From contig NZ_JABJXT010000014.1 in assembly GCF_013155295.1 (NCBI RefSeq), positions 61,278-125,277 of the forward strand: a stretch of 64,000 nt of DNA, written 5' to 3'. Shown here one piece after another: positions 9,822 through 19,074 of this stretch. Position numbers and translations under genes: made by a program. A model generated the notes under the pieces. That model did not search any database, had not been told where the DNA came from, and saw nothing but the letters and a program-made list of their open reading frames with translations. This stretch comes from Pseudogemmobacter hezensis. Lineage in GTDB: Bacteria; Pseudomonadota; Alphaproteobacteria; Rhodobacterales; Rhodobacteraceae. The stretch's first letter is position 1. Every line of letters starts with the position of its first letter.

Positions 9822-10595
9822 ATGGCGATGATCCCTCTTCCCCAGGGGCTGCGCCGGCGGCCGGTTGCCCATCGCGCCTTGCATGACCGCGCAAGGGGGA
9901 TCATCGAAAATTCGCCATCGGCCATTCGTGCCGCGATAAGCGCCGGCTATGCGATTGAGATTGACCTGCAGCTCTCAAAGGATGGGGTTGCTATCGTATT
10001 CCACGACGAAGAGCTTGACCGGCTGACCCATGAGCGCGGGCCGCTGAACCTGCGCGATGCTGCCGAGCTGGGTCAGATTGCTCTCCGGGACAGCCAGGAC
10101 CGGATACCCACCTTTGAGGATGTGCTTGAGATCGTGGCGGGCCAGGTGCCTTTGCTGATCGAAATCAAGGATCAGACGCTTACAATGGCCCCGACTGACG
10201 GCAGGCTGGAGGCGGAAACGGCCCGCCTTTTGGACCGTTATCAGGGTGAAGCTGCGGTCATGTCTTTCAATCCGCATGCGATTGTGAATATGGCGCGGCT
10301 GGCCCCGGGGATCGCCCGTGGCATCACCACCTCGGCCTATGATCCTGTCGATTGGGCCCCGCTTGATCCGGCCATTTGCGATCGGCTGCGCGAGATCCCC
10401 GATTATGGGCCCAGCCTTTCGTCCTTCATCAGCCATGAGGCAGGCGACCTTTCGCGCCCCCGCGTCGCAGAACTGAAAGCGCAGGGGGCTGACATTCTGT
10501 GCTGGACCATCCGTTCGCCCGGCGAAGAGGCGCAGGCCCGTCAGATCGCCGATAATATCACCTTTGAGGGCTATCTCGCGCCCTCAGGCGCTTGA
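9822..10595 (+). CDS. Glycerophosphodiester phosphodiesterase family protein
   Basis: A 257-residue GDPD-domain enzyme predicted to hydrolyse glycerophosphodiesters to glycerol 3-phosphate and an alcohol. The motifs are the early catalytic histidine in VAHRALHDRARGIIENS, the metal site EIDLQLSKDG and the second histidine in VFHDEELDRLT, followed by LLIEIK. There is no signal peptide, so it is likely cytoplasmic. The start is taken at the ATG at 9822; a TTG at 9816 would overlap ridA. It is closely coupled to the RidA gene. Confidence 0.88.
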   Translation: MAMIPLPQGLRRRPVAHRALHDRARGIIENSPSAIRAAISAGYAIEIDLQLSKDGVAIVFHDEELDRLTHERGPLNLRDAAELGQIALRDSQDRIPTFEDVLEIVAGQVPLLIEIKDQTLTMAPTDGRLEAETARLLDRYQGEAAVMSFNPHAIVNMARLAPGIARGITTSAYDPVDWAPLDPAICDRLREIPDYGPSLSSFISHEAGDLSRPRVAELKAQGADILCWTIRSPGEEAQARQIADNITFEGYLAPSGA

Positions 10596-10687
10596 CCCTG
10601 TCACCCGCGCCCCCATCTTTTGCCTGAAGCAGACCCTATGCCGCGGCCGCCAGAGCTAAAGCTGCGCCCGTATCTGACAGGACCAGG

Positions 10688-11845
10688 ATGGCCGAAATCA
10701 CGCTCTCTGATGGTATCTCGGCCATCCCATCTGCTGAATGGGATGCGATCGCTGCGCCCGAGCAGGCCGATGGGCGTCCGCTTGATCCGTTCTCGACGCA
10801 TCGCTTTCTGATGGCGCTGGAGGGTTCTGGCTCGGTCGGTGGGGGCACTGGCTGGCTGCCGAAGCCATTGGTTTTGCGTGAGAACAACCGCCCCATTGCC
10901 GCGCTGCCGCTTTTTGTCAAAACCCATAGCCAGGGCGAATATATCTTCGATCACGGCTGGGCAGAGGCTTATGAGCGGGCAGGCGGGCGCTATTACCCCA
11001 AGCTGCAGGCCGCGATCCCCTTTACCCCCGTCAGCGGCCCGCGTTTCCTTGGCCCGGCAGACTGCCGCCAGGCGCTGGCTGCCGCTGCCATCTCGCTGGC
11101 CAGCGGCAATCAGCTGTCCTCATTCCATGCCACGTTCTGCACCGCCGATGAGGCCCGCAGCCTGAGTGGGTTTCAGGGGCTGATGGCGCGCAAAAGCCAG
11201 CAATTCCACTGGCTCAATCGCGGCTATGGCAGCTTTGACGATTTTCTCGCCGATCTTTCGTCCCGCAAGCGCAAGATGATCCGCAAAGAGCGCGAGGCCG
11301 CCCGCGCCCATGGCCTGACCATTCGCGCCCTTACCGCAGAGCAGATCGAGCCGCAGCATTGGGATGCCTTCTGGGCCTTTTATCAGGACACCGGGGCCCG
11401 CAAATGGGGCAGGCCCTACCTGACCCGCGAGGCCTTTGCCGCCTTTCATGCAACCATGCGTGACGACATCCTGCTTGTCCTGGCCTTCGACGGTGACAGG
11501 GCCGTTGCAGGGGCGCTGAATTTCATCGGCAGAGAGGCGCTTTTCGGCCGCTATTGGGGGGCTTTGGCCGATTATCCGGCGCTGCATTTTGAGATCTGCT
11601 ATTATCAGGCGATAGACTATGCGATCCGCCACGGGCTGAAACGTGTCGAGGCCGGGGCCCAGGGCGAACATAAACTGGCCCGGGGCTACCTGCCGCAAGA
11701 GACCTGGTCGCTGCACTGGATCGCAGATCCGGGTTTTCGCAATGCGGTTGCCGATTTTCTGCAACGCGAGGCGGGCGCACTGGACGAAGAGATCGAAATT
11801 CTTACCCAATACGGCCCCTTCCGCCGCACTCACTCTGATGACTGA
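10688..11845 (+). CDS. COG3146/DUF482 GNAT-fold predicted N-acyltransferase
   Basis: A 385-residue protein of the COG3146 (DUF482) family, related to FemAB/peptidoglycan-type acyltransferases with two GNAT folds. Recognisable stretches are FDHGWAEAYERAGGRYYPK, FTPVSGPRFLG, SSRKRKMIRKEREAA and the late VEAGAQGEHKLARGYLP. The substrate is unknown for the family. It lies on the plus strand 92 bp after the GDPD gene and 12 bp before the pterin dehydratase gene, probably in the same transcription unit. Confidence 0.85.
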   Translation: MAEITLSDGISAIPSAEWDAIAAPEQADGRPLDPFSTHRFLMALEGSGSVGGGTGWLPKPLVLRENNRPIAALPLFVKTHSQGEYIFDHGWAEAYERAGGRYYPKLQAAIPFTPVSGPRFLGPADCRQALAAAAISLASGNQLSSFHATFCTADEARSLSGFQGLMARKSQQFHWLNRGYGSFDDFLADLSSRKRKMIRKEREAARAHGLTIRALTAEQIEPQHWDAFWAFYQDTGARKWGRPYLTREAFAAFHATMRDDILLVLAFDGDRAVAGALNFIGREALFGRYWGALADYPALHFEICYYQAIDYAIRHGLKRVEAGAQGEHKLARGYLPQETWSLHWIADPGFRNAVADFLQREAGALDEEIEILTQYGPFRRTHSDD

Positions 11846-11857
11846 AAGGCCAGACCG

Positions 11858-12214
11858 ATGAGCAGCCTTCTTACCACCGCTGAGCGCAACGCCCTGCTGC
11901 CGCCCCTTTCGCAAAGCGGCTGGCGTGCCCATCCAGAGCTGGATGCAATCCGCAAAATATGGAGATTTCGCAGCTTCTCAGAGGCCTGGGCCTTCATGAG
12001 CCGCGCCGCCCTTGCAGCCGAACGGGCCAATCATCACCCGGATTGGACGAACCGCTACAATATCGTCGATGTCACGCTGACCACGCATTCTGCGAAAGGG
12101 CTGACCAGCCTCGATACCTCTTTGGCCCAAAAGCTGGACAGCTTCGCCCCTGAGGCTGCGATCATCACGGATCATGGCGAACCAGCGCTTTGCCTTTGCC
12201 AAAGCCGCGCCTGA
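11858..12214 (+). CDS. phhB: 4a-hydroxytetrahydrobiopterin dehydratase (PCD/DCoH family)
   Basis: A 118-residue pterin-4a-carbinolamine dehydratase, which recycles the pterin cofactor of aromatic amino acid hydroxylases. The family signature ERANHHPDWTNRYNIVDVTLTTHSAKGLT contains the catalytic His-His pair and the later His. It is somewhat longer than the usual 95-105 residues because of a C-terminal tail. No phenylalanine hydroxylase gene is in the window; many alphaproteobacteria keep PCD without one, sometimes for molybdopterin-linked roles, so the physiological role is uncertain. Confidence 0.9.
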   Translation: MSSLLTTAERNALLPPLSQSGWRAHPELDAIRKIWRFRSFSEAWAFMSRAALAAERANHHPDWTNRYNIVDVTLTTHSAKGLTSLDTSLAQKLDSFAPEAAIITDHGEPALCLCQSRA

Positions 12215-12249
12215 TCGAAGCCCCTCTTCGGGTCGGGATAGGGGGGGGG

Positions 12250-12271
12250 CGGGGGGCCTGGCAGCCCCCCG
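12250..12271. repeat. G6/C6 intergenic hairpin (dispersed repeat copy 2)
   Basis: CGGGGGGC (12250-12257) pairs with GCCCCCCG (12264-12271) around CTGGCA, between the convergent pterin dehydratase and peroxiredoxin genes. A run of nine G precedes it at 12241-12249. Confidence 0.6.
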
Positions 12272-12288
12272 TGACCTATGAAAAAGGC

Positions 12289-12780
12289 TCAGATCTCAGC
12301 CAGCAGCGCTTCGCCGCCCGAAATCTCGCACTGACCGGGCGAGGCCTCAAGGTGAAGCGCCTTCACCACACCATCCTCCGCCACCAGCGCATAGCGCTTT
12401 GACCGCCCCAGCAGCCCTGCGGGCGGCGCGTCGAAATCCAGCCCGATCGCTTTGGTGAAAGATCCGTCAGCATCGCCCAGGAAGGTCAGCCCCGCCTTGT
12501 CAGCGCCGGTCGATTTCGCCCAGGCATCCATCACGAAGGGGTCATTGACGGATACGCAGATGATCTCATCGACGCCTTTCGCGGTGAATTTCTCAGCGGT
12601 GCGGATAAAGCTGGGCACATGCGCATTGGTGCAAACGCCGGTATAGGCGCCCGGCAGCCCGAAAACCACCACTTTGCGGCCCTTGAGCTTTGCGCCCAGG
12701 TCCACCGCCTCGGGGCCATTTTCGCCAAGTTTCAGAAGTTTCGCTTCGGGCAGCTTTGCCCCGACCGTGATTTGCGACAT
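12289..12780 (-). CDS. Prx5-type peroxiredoxin (AhpC/TSA family)
   Basis: A 163-residue thiol peroxidase of the peroxiredoxin-5 subfamily, reducing hydrogen peroxide and alkyl peroxides with glutathione/glutaredoxin or thioredoxin. The active site is GLPGAYTGVCTNAHVPSF, matching PxxxTxxC with the peroxidatic Cys. A second Cys lies in ASPGQCEISGG near the C-terminus. I chose the MSQITVG start at 12780; the open frame runs on to 12945, into the divergent gene. It is transcribed away from the flavoprotein gene at 12860. Confidence 0.92.
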   Translation of the reverse strand: MSQITVGAKLPEAKLLKLGENGPEAVDLGAKLKGRKVVVFGLPGAYTGVCTNAHVPSFIRTAEKFTAKGVDEIICVSVNDPFVMDAWAKSTGADKAGLTFLGDADGSFTKAIGLDFDAPPAGLLGRSKRYALVAEDGVVKALHLEASPGQCEISGGEALLAEI

Positions 12781-12859
12781 GCTGATGTCTCCTCGCGCGT
12801 TGCGCCTGTTGTCAGGCAAGTTATAGGCTCTCGCGGGTAACATTCCAGAGGGGGCGGCA

Positions 12860-14053
12860 ATGCGGGTGGTAATTGTGGGCGCGGGGCAGGCGGGGGCCTC
12901 TGTGGCGGCAAAGCTGCGGGCGCTTGGCGCGACCGGGCCAATCACCCTGATCGGGGATGAGGCCGCGCCCCCCTATCAGCGCCCGCCGCTGTCAAAGGCT
13001 TATCTGCTGGGTGAGATGGAAGAGGCCAGGCTCTGGCTGCGCAGCCCTGAATTCTGGGCGGAAAACCAGATCGAGCTGCGCCTTGGCCACCCCGTCACCG
13101 CCATTGATCGCCAGGCCAAAACGGTAACCGTTGGGGATCAGCAGATCGCATACGATCAGCTGGTGCTGACCACCGGCTCCAGCCCGCGCCGCCTGCCCGC
13201 TGAAATCGGCGGTGATCTGCCGGGCGTGTTCACGGTGCGCAATCTGGCCGATGTTGATCAGATGCGGCGCGAGTTTACCGCTGGCCGCCGCCTCGTGGTG
13301 ATCGGCGGCGGCTATATCGGGCTTGAGGCGGCGGCCGTCGCCCGCAAACTGGGCCTTGAGGTCACGCTGGTCGAGATGGCCCCGCGCATCCTTGGCCGCG
13401 TCGCCTCGGCTGAGACCGCCGATTTCGTCCGCAAGACCCACCATGAGAAGGGCGTGACGATCCTTGAGGCAACCGGGCTGGAACGCATCATGGGCCAGGA
13501 CCGTGTCACCGGCGTTCGCCTGCAGGACGGACGCGAGATCGCGGCTGATTTCGTGGTGGTGGGCGTTGGCATCACCCCCGGCGCCGCGCTGGCCGAGGCG
13601 GCTGGCATCGCGCTGGACAACGGGATTGCCACCGATGCCCATGGCCGCACCTCTGACCCGGCGATTTGGGCAGCCGGGGATTGCGCCTCTTTCCCCTGGC
13701 AGGGCGGGCGCATCCGGCTGGAATCGGTTGGCAATGCCATCGACCAGGGCGAGATCGTCGCCGAAAATATCCTCGGGGCGGCAAAAACCTATGAGGCAAA
13801 GCCCTGGTTCTGGTCTGACCAATACGACCTGAAGCTGCAGATCGCCGGGCTGAATATCGGCTATGACCGCGTCGTCACCCGTGATCTGGGCGGCGTCTCG
13901 CATTGGTATTACCGGGGCGAGACCCTGCTTGCCGTCGATGCCATGGGCGACGCCCGCGCCTATATGGTTGGCAAACGCCTGATCGAGGCCGGAAAATCCC
14001 CCGCGCCTGATCAGATCACCTCCACCCCTGACCTGAAGGCCCTGTTGAAATAA
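12860..14053 (+). CDS. FAD/NAD(P)-dependent oxidoreductase (ferredoxin reductase type)
   Basis: A 397-residue flavoprotein of the pyridine-nucleotide disulfide oxidoreductase superfamily, closest in layout to NAD(P)H ferredoxin/rubredoxin reductases. It has an N-terminal FAD dinucleotide fold GAGQAG, the AYDQLVLTTGSSPRRL stretch, a second NAD(P) fold VVIGGGYIGLEAAA and the FAD-binding IWAAGDCASF. There is no redox-active CxxxxC pair, which excludes glutathione or lipoamide reductases. The partner ferredoxin or oxygenase is not in the window. The stop codon overlaps the rsmD start (TAATG). Confidence 0.88.
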   Translation: MRVVIVGAGQAGASVAAKLRALGATGPITLIGDEAAPPYQRPPLSKAYLLGEMEEARLWLRSPEFWAENQIELRLGHPVTAIDRQAKTVTVGDQQIAYDQLVLTTGSSPRRLPAEIGGDLPGVFTVRNLADVDQMRREFTAGRRLVVIGGGYIGLEAAAVARKLGLEVTLVEMAPRILGRVASAETADFVRKTHHEKGVTILEATGLERIMGQDRVTGVRLQDGREIAADFVVVGVGITPGAALAEAAGIALDNGIATDAHGRTSDPAIWAAGDCASFPWQGGRIRLESVGNAIDQGEIVAENILGAAKTYEAKPWFWSDQYDLKLQIAGLNIGYDRVVTRDLGGVSHWYYRGETLLAVDAMGDARAYMVGKRLIEAGKSPAPDQITSTPDLKALLK

Positions 14054-14619
14054 TGCGCATTATCGGAGGGCAAAAGCGGGGCCTGCAACTCGCTGAGGTC
14101 GGTCAGGGCGATGAGGCCGCCCATCTGCGCCCCACCTCAGACCGGGTGCGCGAGGCGATCTTCAACCTGCTGCTGAATGGCGGCTATGGCAATCCGGTTC
14201 AGGATGCCCGCGTGCTGGATCTGTTCGCAGGCACCGGCGCCCTCGGGCTTGAGGCACTGTCGCGGGGCGCTGCGCGGGTGGCCTTTGTCGATGATGGCAC
14301 GGCGGCCCGGGCGCTCTTGCGCCGCAATATTGAAAAGATGCAGGCGATGGGCGTCACCGATGTCTGGCGGCGTGACGCGACGCGCCTCGGCCCCAATCGC
14401 GGCCCGGGCTATGACCTGGTGTTCCTTGATCCGCCCTACCACAAATCGCTGGGCGAGGCGGCGCTGGCCTCGGCGCGCGCGGGCGGCTGGCTGGCCGCCA
14501 ATGCGCTGATCGTCTGGGAAGAGGGCGCGCAGCCCCTTCCGCCTGAGGGCTTCACCCTGCTTGACCAGCGCCGTTATGGCGACAGTCACATCACGGTGCT
14601 GCGTGCCCCGGCGGCGTAA
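14053..14619 (+). CDS. rsmD: 16S rRNA (guanine(966)-N(2))-methyltransferase RsmD
   Basis: A 188-residue SAM-dependent enzyme that methylates G966 of 16S rRNA. It begins MRIIGGQKRGLQL and contains RPTSDRVREAIFNLL, the SAM-binding DLFAGTGALGLEALSRGA and the catalytic DLVFLDPPY. Length and motifs match the family. It is coupled to the upstream flavoprotein gene by a one-base stop/start overlap. Confidence 0.94.
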   Translation: MRIIGGQKRGLQLAEVGQGDEAAHLRPTSDRVREAIFNLLLNGGYGNPVQDARVLDLFAGTGALGLEALSRGAARVAFVDDGTAARALLRRNIEKMQAMGVTDVWRRDATRLGPNRGPGYDLVFLDPPYHKSLGEAALASARAGGWLAANALIVWEEGAQPLPPEGFTLLDQRRYGDSHITVLRAPAA

Positions 14620-14721
14620 TCGTTACCGCTGGCACACAGCCCGCCCGAAACCGCGATCGCGGCCCTCGCGGGGCCTGCGCCAGGATGATAGCCAGCCATC
14701 ACCCCATAAGGAACCGAGCCC

Positions 14722-15381
14722 ATGATGCCAGCGCCCGCCGCCGTAATCTTCGACTGTGACGGTGTGATCGTCGACAGCGAGGGCCCGACCTTCGATCTGA
14801 TGATCGCCGATCTGGCCGATCACGGCTTCCCCCTCACCCTCGAAGAGCTTGAGCGCGACTATATCGGCGGCACGGTCGAAGAGGTGGCCCGCCGCGCCAT
14901 CGCCAAAGGCGCAAAGCTGCCCGCCGATTGGGTCGCGGTCTTTTACGAAAAGATGTATGCGATGCTGGCCAATGATGCGCCCCTGATCCCGGGCATCATC
15001 GACCTCTTCGACCGTCTCGATGCCGCAGGCATCCCCTACGCGGTCGGCTCGAATGGCACGCCAGAGAAGATGCAGATCACGCTCGGCCGCCGTGGCCTCT
15101 TGCCCCGCTTCCGCGCCACGCTCTCAGGCCAGGCGATAGGCAAGCCAAAACCCGCCCCCGACCTTTACCTCGCCTGTGCCAAAGCCTGTGGTGCCGCGCC
15201 TGAAAACTGCGTGGTGATAGAGGACAGCCCCACCGGCGCCCGCGCCGCCATCGCGGCGGGTATCCCCTGCCTCGGCTTCGCGGCCCATGGCCAGAACACA
15301 GCGCCCGCCAAAGGCCTCAAAGCCCTCAACATACCTCTCTTCCACAGGATGCAGGATCTGCCTGCCCTGCTCGGACTTTGA
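14722..15381 (+). CDS. HAD-superfamily hydrolase (phosphoglycolate phosphatase-like)
   Basis: A 219-residue HAD subfamily IA phosphatase. Motif I FDCDGVIVDSE has the nucleophilic Asp, motif II is in AVGSNGTPEKM, the conserved Lys in GKPKPAPDLYL, and motif III is VVIEDSPTGARAAIAAG. Substrates of this group are small phosphosugars or phosphoglycolate; the exact one cannot be read from sequence. AAGGAACC precedes the ATG. It is followed by a dispersed GC hairpin and converges with mltB. Confidence 0.88.
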   Translation: MMPAPAAVIFDCDGVIVDSEGPTFDLMIADLADHGFPLTLEELERDYIGGTVEEVARRAIAKGAKLPADWVAVFYEKMYAMLANDAPLIPGIIDLFDRLDAAGIPYAVGSNGTPEKMQITLGRRGLLPRFRATLSGQAIGKPKPAPDLYLACAKACGAAPENCVVIEDSPTGARAAIAAGIPCLGFAAHGQNTAPAKGLKALNIPLFHRMQDLPALLGL

Positions 15382-15411
15382 ATTTCATCTGTCCGAAAAT
15401 ATCCCGGGGGT

Positions 15412-15430
15412 CCGGGGGCAGAGCCCCCGG
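15412..15430. repeat. G5/C5 intergenic hairpin (dispersed repeat copy 3)
   Basis: CCGGGGGC (15412-15419) pairs with GCCCCCGG (15423-15430) around AGA. It is preceded by GGGGGT, the same flank found, in the opposite orientation, at the copy at 42044-42063. It lies between the convergent HAD and mltB genes and may end transcription on either side. Confidence 0.65.
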
Positions 15431-15466
15431 CTTTCCGCCTGGTCCGGGGCGCAGGGCCCCAAATCG

Positions 15467-16696
15467 TCACTTCCCCCGCAAATCGCGCAAAACATCCGGG
15501 CTGGCATAGCCATCGGCCACCAGCCCGCGTGCCCGCTGCCAGGCCTTCACGGCAGCCACTGTTTTCGGCCCGATCCGCCCGTCAACGCCGCCGGCATCAA
15601 AACCAGCCGCGCTTAGGCGCTCCTGCACTTCTTTGCGCTCTTCCAGCGTCAGCGCCTTCCAGTGGCGGGGCCAGGCGGTCCTGATCGGCTCACCCCCGGC
15701 AATCCGGTCGGCCAGGTGACCAATGGCGATCACATAGGCGTCGGCGGGGTTATAGCTTTCAATCGCCTGGAAATTCGGCCAGATCGCAAAGGCCGCCCCC
15801 TGCGCCCCGGCGGGCACCAGGATCGACACGCGCTCGCCCGCAGGCAAGGCCCCGCCCGCCGCAGGCGTGACGCCAAGCGCCGCCCATTCCGCCGCCGTCT
15901 TTACCACCCGCTCTGAGGTCAGGTCATAGTCAAACCCTTTGGGAAGGGTGACTTCCATGCCCCAGGGCACGCCCGCTGCCCAGCCATGTTCGGCAAGATA
16001 ATGCGCCGCCGAGGCCAGCGCGTCAGCCGGATCATCCGACCACAGATTGCGCTTGCCATCACCGTCGAAATCCACCGCGAAATCGCGCCAGCTGGTCGGC
16101 ATGAATTGGGTGTGGCCCATCGCGCCCGCCCAGCTGCCCTGCATATCGGCGCGGGAAATCTCGCCCGCCTCCAGGATACGCAGCGCCTGCAAAAGCTGCT
16201 CGCCGAAAAACGCCTCGCGCCGCCCGTCATAGGTCAGCGTCGCCAGCGCCGAGATCGTATCGGTATTGCCCCGGAAATTGCCGTAAGAGGTCTCTAACCC
16301 CCAGACCGCCAGCACGATCTCTTTGCGCACGCCATATTGCGCCTCGATCTTTTCCAGCAGCGGGCCGTGCTTTTTCAGCGCAGCCTGGCCCATCGCCACC
16401 CGCTCATCCGAGACGGCAATGTCCAGGTAATCCCAGATCGTGCGGGTGAATTCGTTCTGATTGCGGTCACGCCGCACCACATCGGGCAGGAAGGTCGCGC
16501 CGCGCATCTCACGGTCCCAGGTTGCCGCCGAAATCCCGGCCTCCAGCGCTTTCACGCGGTAATCCTGGATCCAGGCGCGAAAGCCTGCCTCGGTCTCGAC
16601 CTCGCGGCCCTCGGCCATCGCGCCCTCCGGTTCAGCCAGGGTCTGCGCCAGCGCGGGCAGCGGCAAAAGCGCCAGGATCAGTGCCAAAACCCTCAT
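15467..16696 (-). CDS. mltB: Lytic murein transglycosylase (MltB family) with peptidoglycan-binding domain
   Basis: A 409-residue cell-wall enzyme that cleaves the glycan strand, forming 1,6-anhydromuramic ends. A Sec signal peptide (residues 1-17, ending ALAQ) is followed by the SLT_2 domain with catalytic Glu in WGLETSYGNFRGN and the conserved AGAMGHTQFMPTSW. A C-terminal PG_binding_1 domain contains the repeat-like FDAGGVDGRIGPKTVAAVKAWQ. No lipobox is seen, so it is probably periplasmic. Its start overlaps the rnr stop codon by 4 bp, so it is translationally coupled to ribonuclease R. Confidence 0.92.
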   Translation of the reverse strand: MRVLALILALLPLPALAQTLAEPEGAMAEGREVETEAGFRAWIQDYRVKALEAGISAATWDREMRGATFLPDVVRRDRNQNEFTRTIWDYLDIAVSDERVAMGQAALKKHGPLLEKIEAQYGVRKEIVLAVWGLETSYGNFRGNTDTISALATLTYDGRREAFFGEQLLQALRILEAGEISRADMQGSWAGAMGHTQFMPTSWRDFAVDFDGDGKRNLWSDDPADALASAAHYLAEHGWAAGVPWGMEVTLPKGFDYDLTSERVVKTAAEWAALGVTPAAGGALPAGERVSILVPAGAQGAAFAIWPNFQAIESYNPADAYVIAIGHLADRIAGGEPIRTAWPRHWKALTLEERKEVQERLSAAGFDAGGVDGRIGPKTVAAVKAWQRARGLVADGYASPDVLRDLRGK

Positions 16697-18939
16697 TTGC
16701 GGCGCCTCATTACGCGGCGTTTCGCGGCCTCGGCGGCGCGCGATTTGCCTTGCGCCCGGCGCGGGGCCTTGCCGCGTTTGCCGCTGCGGCCTGCGGGCAA
16801 GGCGCGATCCTCCAGCTCGATCAGCTCAAGGATCAGCCCGCCGGTGACCGGAACCGCCTCGGCCAGCCGGACGGTGACCTTCTGGCCGATGCCGATGGTC
16901 AGCCCGGTATCCGCGCCCATCAGGGTCTGGCTGTCGGGGTCGAAATGGAAGAACTCGCGCCCGACCTCGCGGATCGGCACCAGGCCATCGGCCCCGGTTT
17001 CATCCAGCTTCACAAACAGCCCGAACCGCTGCACGCCGGACACCCGCCCCGTGAATGTCGCGCCGACCCGGTCGGAAAGATAGGCCGCCAGATAGCGGTC
17101 AACGGTGTCACGCTCGGCCGCCATCGAGCGGCGCTCGGCATCCGAGATCAGCTTGCCGGTCTCACCCATGTTTTCCATGTCGAAGTCCGACAGCCCATCC
17201 GGGCCCAGCCCCAGCCCCCGGATCAGCGCCCGATGCACGATCAGATCGGCATAGCGGCGGATCGGGCTGGTGAAATGCGCGTAATTCTTCAAAGCCAGCC
17301 CGAAATGGCCGAAATTCTCGGGCGCGTAATAGGCCTGGGTCATCGAGCGCAGCGTCGAGAGGTTGATCAGCTCGGAAAACTCGCCGCCCTCGGCCTGTTT
17401 CAAAAGCTGGTTCAGATGCGAGGTTTTCAGCACCTGGCCCTTGGCCAGCGTCAGCCCGGCGCTTTCGGCCACCTCACGCAAAGCCTCCAGCCGGTCGGGC
17501 GCGGGCTCTTCATGTACGCGGTACAAAAGCGGCTGTTTCACCCGCTGCAATTCCTCGGCGGCGGCGACATTGGCCATCACCATGCATTCCTCGATCAGCT
17601 TATGCGCATCAAGCCGTTCTTTGAAATCGACCGACAGCACCTTGCCCTCATCCGAGAGCACGATCTGCCGCTCTGGCAGGTCAAGATCCAGCGGCTGGCG
17701 CAGCGCCCGCCCGCGCTTCAGCGCCGCGTAGCAGTCGTAAAGCACCTTGAGCTGCGGCAGCAGCGGCTCTGTCGCCTGATCGGGCTGGCCGTCCACCGCC
17801 CGCTGCACCTGGCCATATTCCAGGCTGCCCTTTGACCGCATCACGCCCCGGGTAAACCGATGCGAGATCTTCTGGCCAGAGGAATTGACCCGCATCCGAA
17901 CCGCCATACAGGGGCGGTCAACATGTTCGTGCAGGCTGCACAGATCGCCCGACAGCGTATCGGGCAGCATCGGCACCACGCGGTCAGGGAAATATGTCGA
18001 GTTTCCACGCCGCCGCGCCTCACGATCCAGCGCCGATCCGGGGCGGACGTAATTCGCCACATCGGCAATCGCCACCCAAAGGACAAAGCCCTCGGGATTG
18101 CCCGGCTCATCATCGACCATGGCCAGCACCGCATCGTCGCGGTCGCGGGCGTCCTGGGGATCGATGGTCACAAGGTCCAGATCCCGCAGATCCTCGCGGT
18201 GTGACATGGTGAAGGGGGGCGCATTGTCGGCCTCTTCCACCGCTTTGTCGGGGAATTGGTCGGGGATGCCATGCTGATGAATGGCGATCAGCGAGACGGC
18301 CTTTGGCCCCGCCGGATCGCCCAGTCGGCTGGTGATCTTCGCCTGCGGCAGGCCCATGCGGCGATTGCCGACGGCCTCTGCCTCGACCAGCTCGCCATCC
18401 TTCGCGCCCATGTCCTGATCGGCGAGGACGCGCCATTCCTTGTCCTGGCCCTTGTCGATGGGCACGATCCGCCCACCCTCAGACCCCTTGCGGAAGATGC
18501 CCAGCACTTTCAGCGGGTTCGAGCCGATGCGCCGGATCAGCCGCGCCTCCCAGACGTAATCGTCGAGGTCGACCTTCGCCAGCCGCGCCAGAATGCGGTC
18601 GCCCGCGCCAAGCGCCGGATCGCCCCTTTGGGCGATGATCAGGATGCGCCCGCTGTCGGGATCGACGCCCTCTTCCATCGGCTCGGCAAACAGATCGCCC
18701 GCCGCATCGGGCGGCAGCACTTTCAGCAGCGCAATCGGCGGCAGCTCGCCTTTGGGCAGGAAGCGGCGGGCGCGTTTGGTCAGATCGCCCTCGGCCTCCA
18801 TCTCGCGCATCAGGCGTTTCAGCTCATTGCGCTGATCTGCCTTCAGGCCAAAAGCCTTTGCGATGTCGCGTTTCGACGACAGGCCGGGATTGTCGGTGAT
18901 CCATTGCCGGATCTGCTCTTTCGAGGGAAGCTGTGTCAT
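16693..18939 (-). CDS. rnr: Ribonuclease R
   Basis: A 748-residue 3'-5' exoribonuclease that degrades structured RNA. It has an N-terminal winged-helix region (residues 5-60), cold-shock-like domains and the RNB catalytic domain with the Asp cluster DPQDARDRDDAV. A C-terminal S1 domain (GATFTGRVSGVQRFGLFVKL) is followed by a very basic tail ending RRKRVM-type residues. The TSPIRRYADLIVHRAL signature is present. It is the first gene of the rnr-mltB unit. Confidence 0.95.
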   Translation of the reverse strand: MTQLPSKEQIRQWITDNPGLSSKRDIAKAFGLKADQRNELKRLMREMEAEGDLTKRARRFLPKGELPPIALLKVLPPDAAGDLFAEPMEEGVDPDSGRILIIAQRGDPALGAGDRILARLAKVDLDDYVWEARLIRRIGSNPLKVLGIFRKGSEGGRIVPIDKGQDKEWRVLADQDMGAKDGELVEAEAVGNRRMGLPQAKITSRLGDPAGPKAVSLIAIHQHGIPDQFPDKAVEEADNAPPFTMSHREDLRDLDLVTIDPQDARDRDDAVLAMVDDEPGNPEGFVLWVAIADVANYVRPGSALDREARRRGNSTYFPDRVVPMLPDTLSGDLCSLHEHVDRPCMAVRMRVNSSGQKISHRFTRGVMRSKGSLEYGQVQRAVDGQPDQATEPLLPQLKVLYDCYAALKRGRALRQPLDLDLPERQIVLSDEGKVLSVDFKERLDAHKLIEECMVMANVAAAEELQRVKQPLLYRVHEEPAPDRLEALREVAESAGLTLAKGQVLKTSHLNQLLKQAEGGEFSELINLSTLRSMTQAYYAPENFGHFGLALKNYAHFTSPIRRYADLIVHRALIRGLGLGPDGLSDFDMENMGETGKLISDAERRSMAAERDTVDRYLAAYLSDRVGATFTGRVSGVQRFGLFVKLDETGADGLVPIREVGREFFHFDPDSQTLMGADTGLTIGIGQKVTVRLAEAVPVTGGLILELIELEDRALPAGRSGKRGKAPRRAQGKSRAAEAAKRRVMRRRK

Positions 18940-19074
18940 GCCATAGCGCTAGCACGGCGCAGGCTGCACGGAAAGCATGCGCTTTGCCCCGGGCCGGGGC
19001 GGCGGGCGGTTTCCCCCGCTTATACGGCCCGTCCGCAGATCTGCCCACAAAGCCGCATCCGGCAGGAGTGAAGA

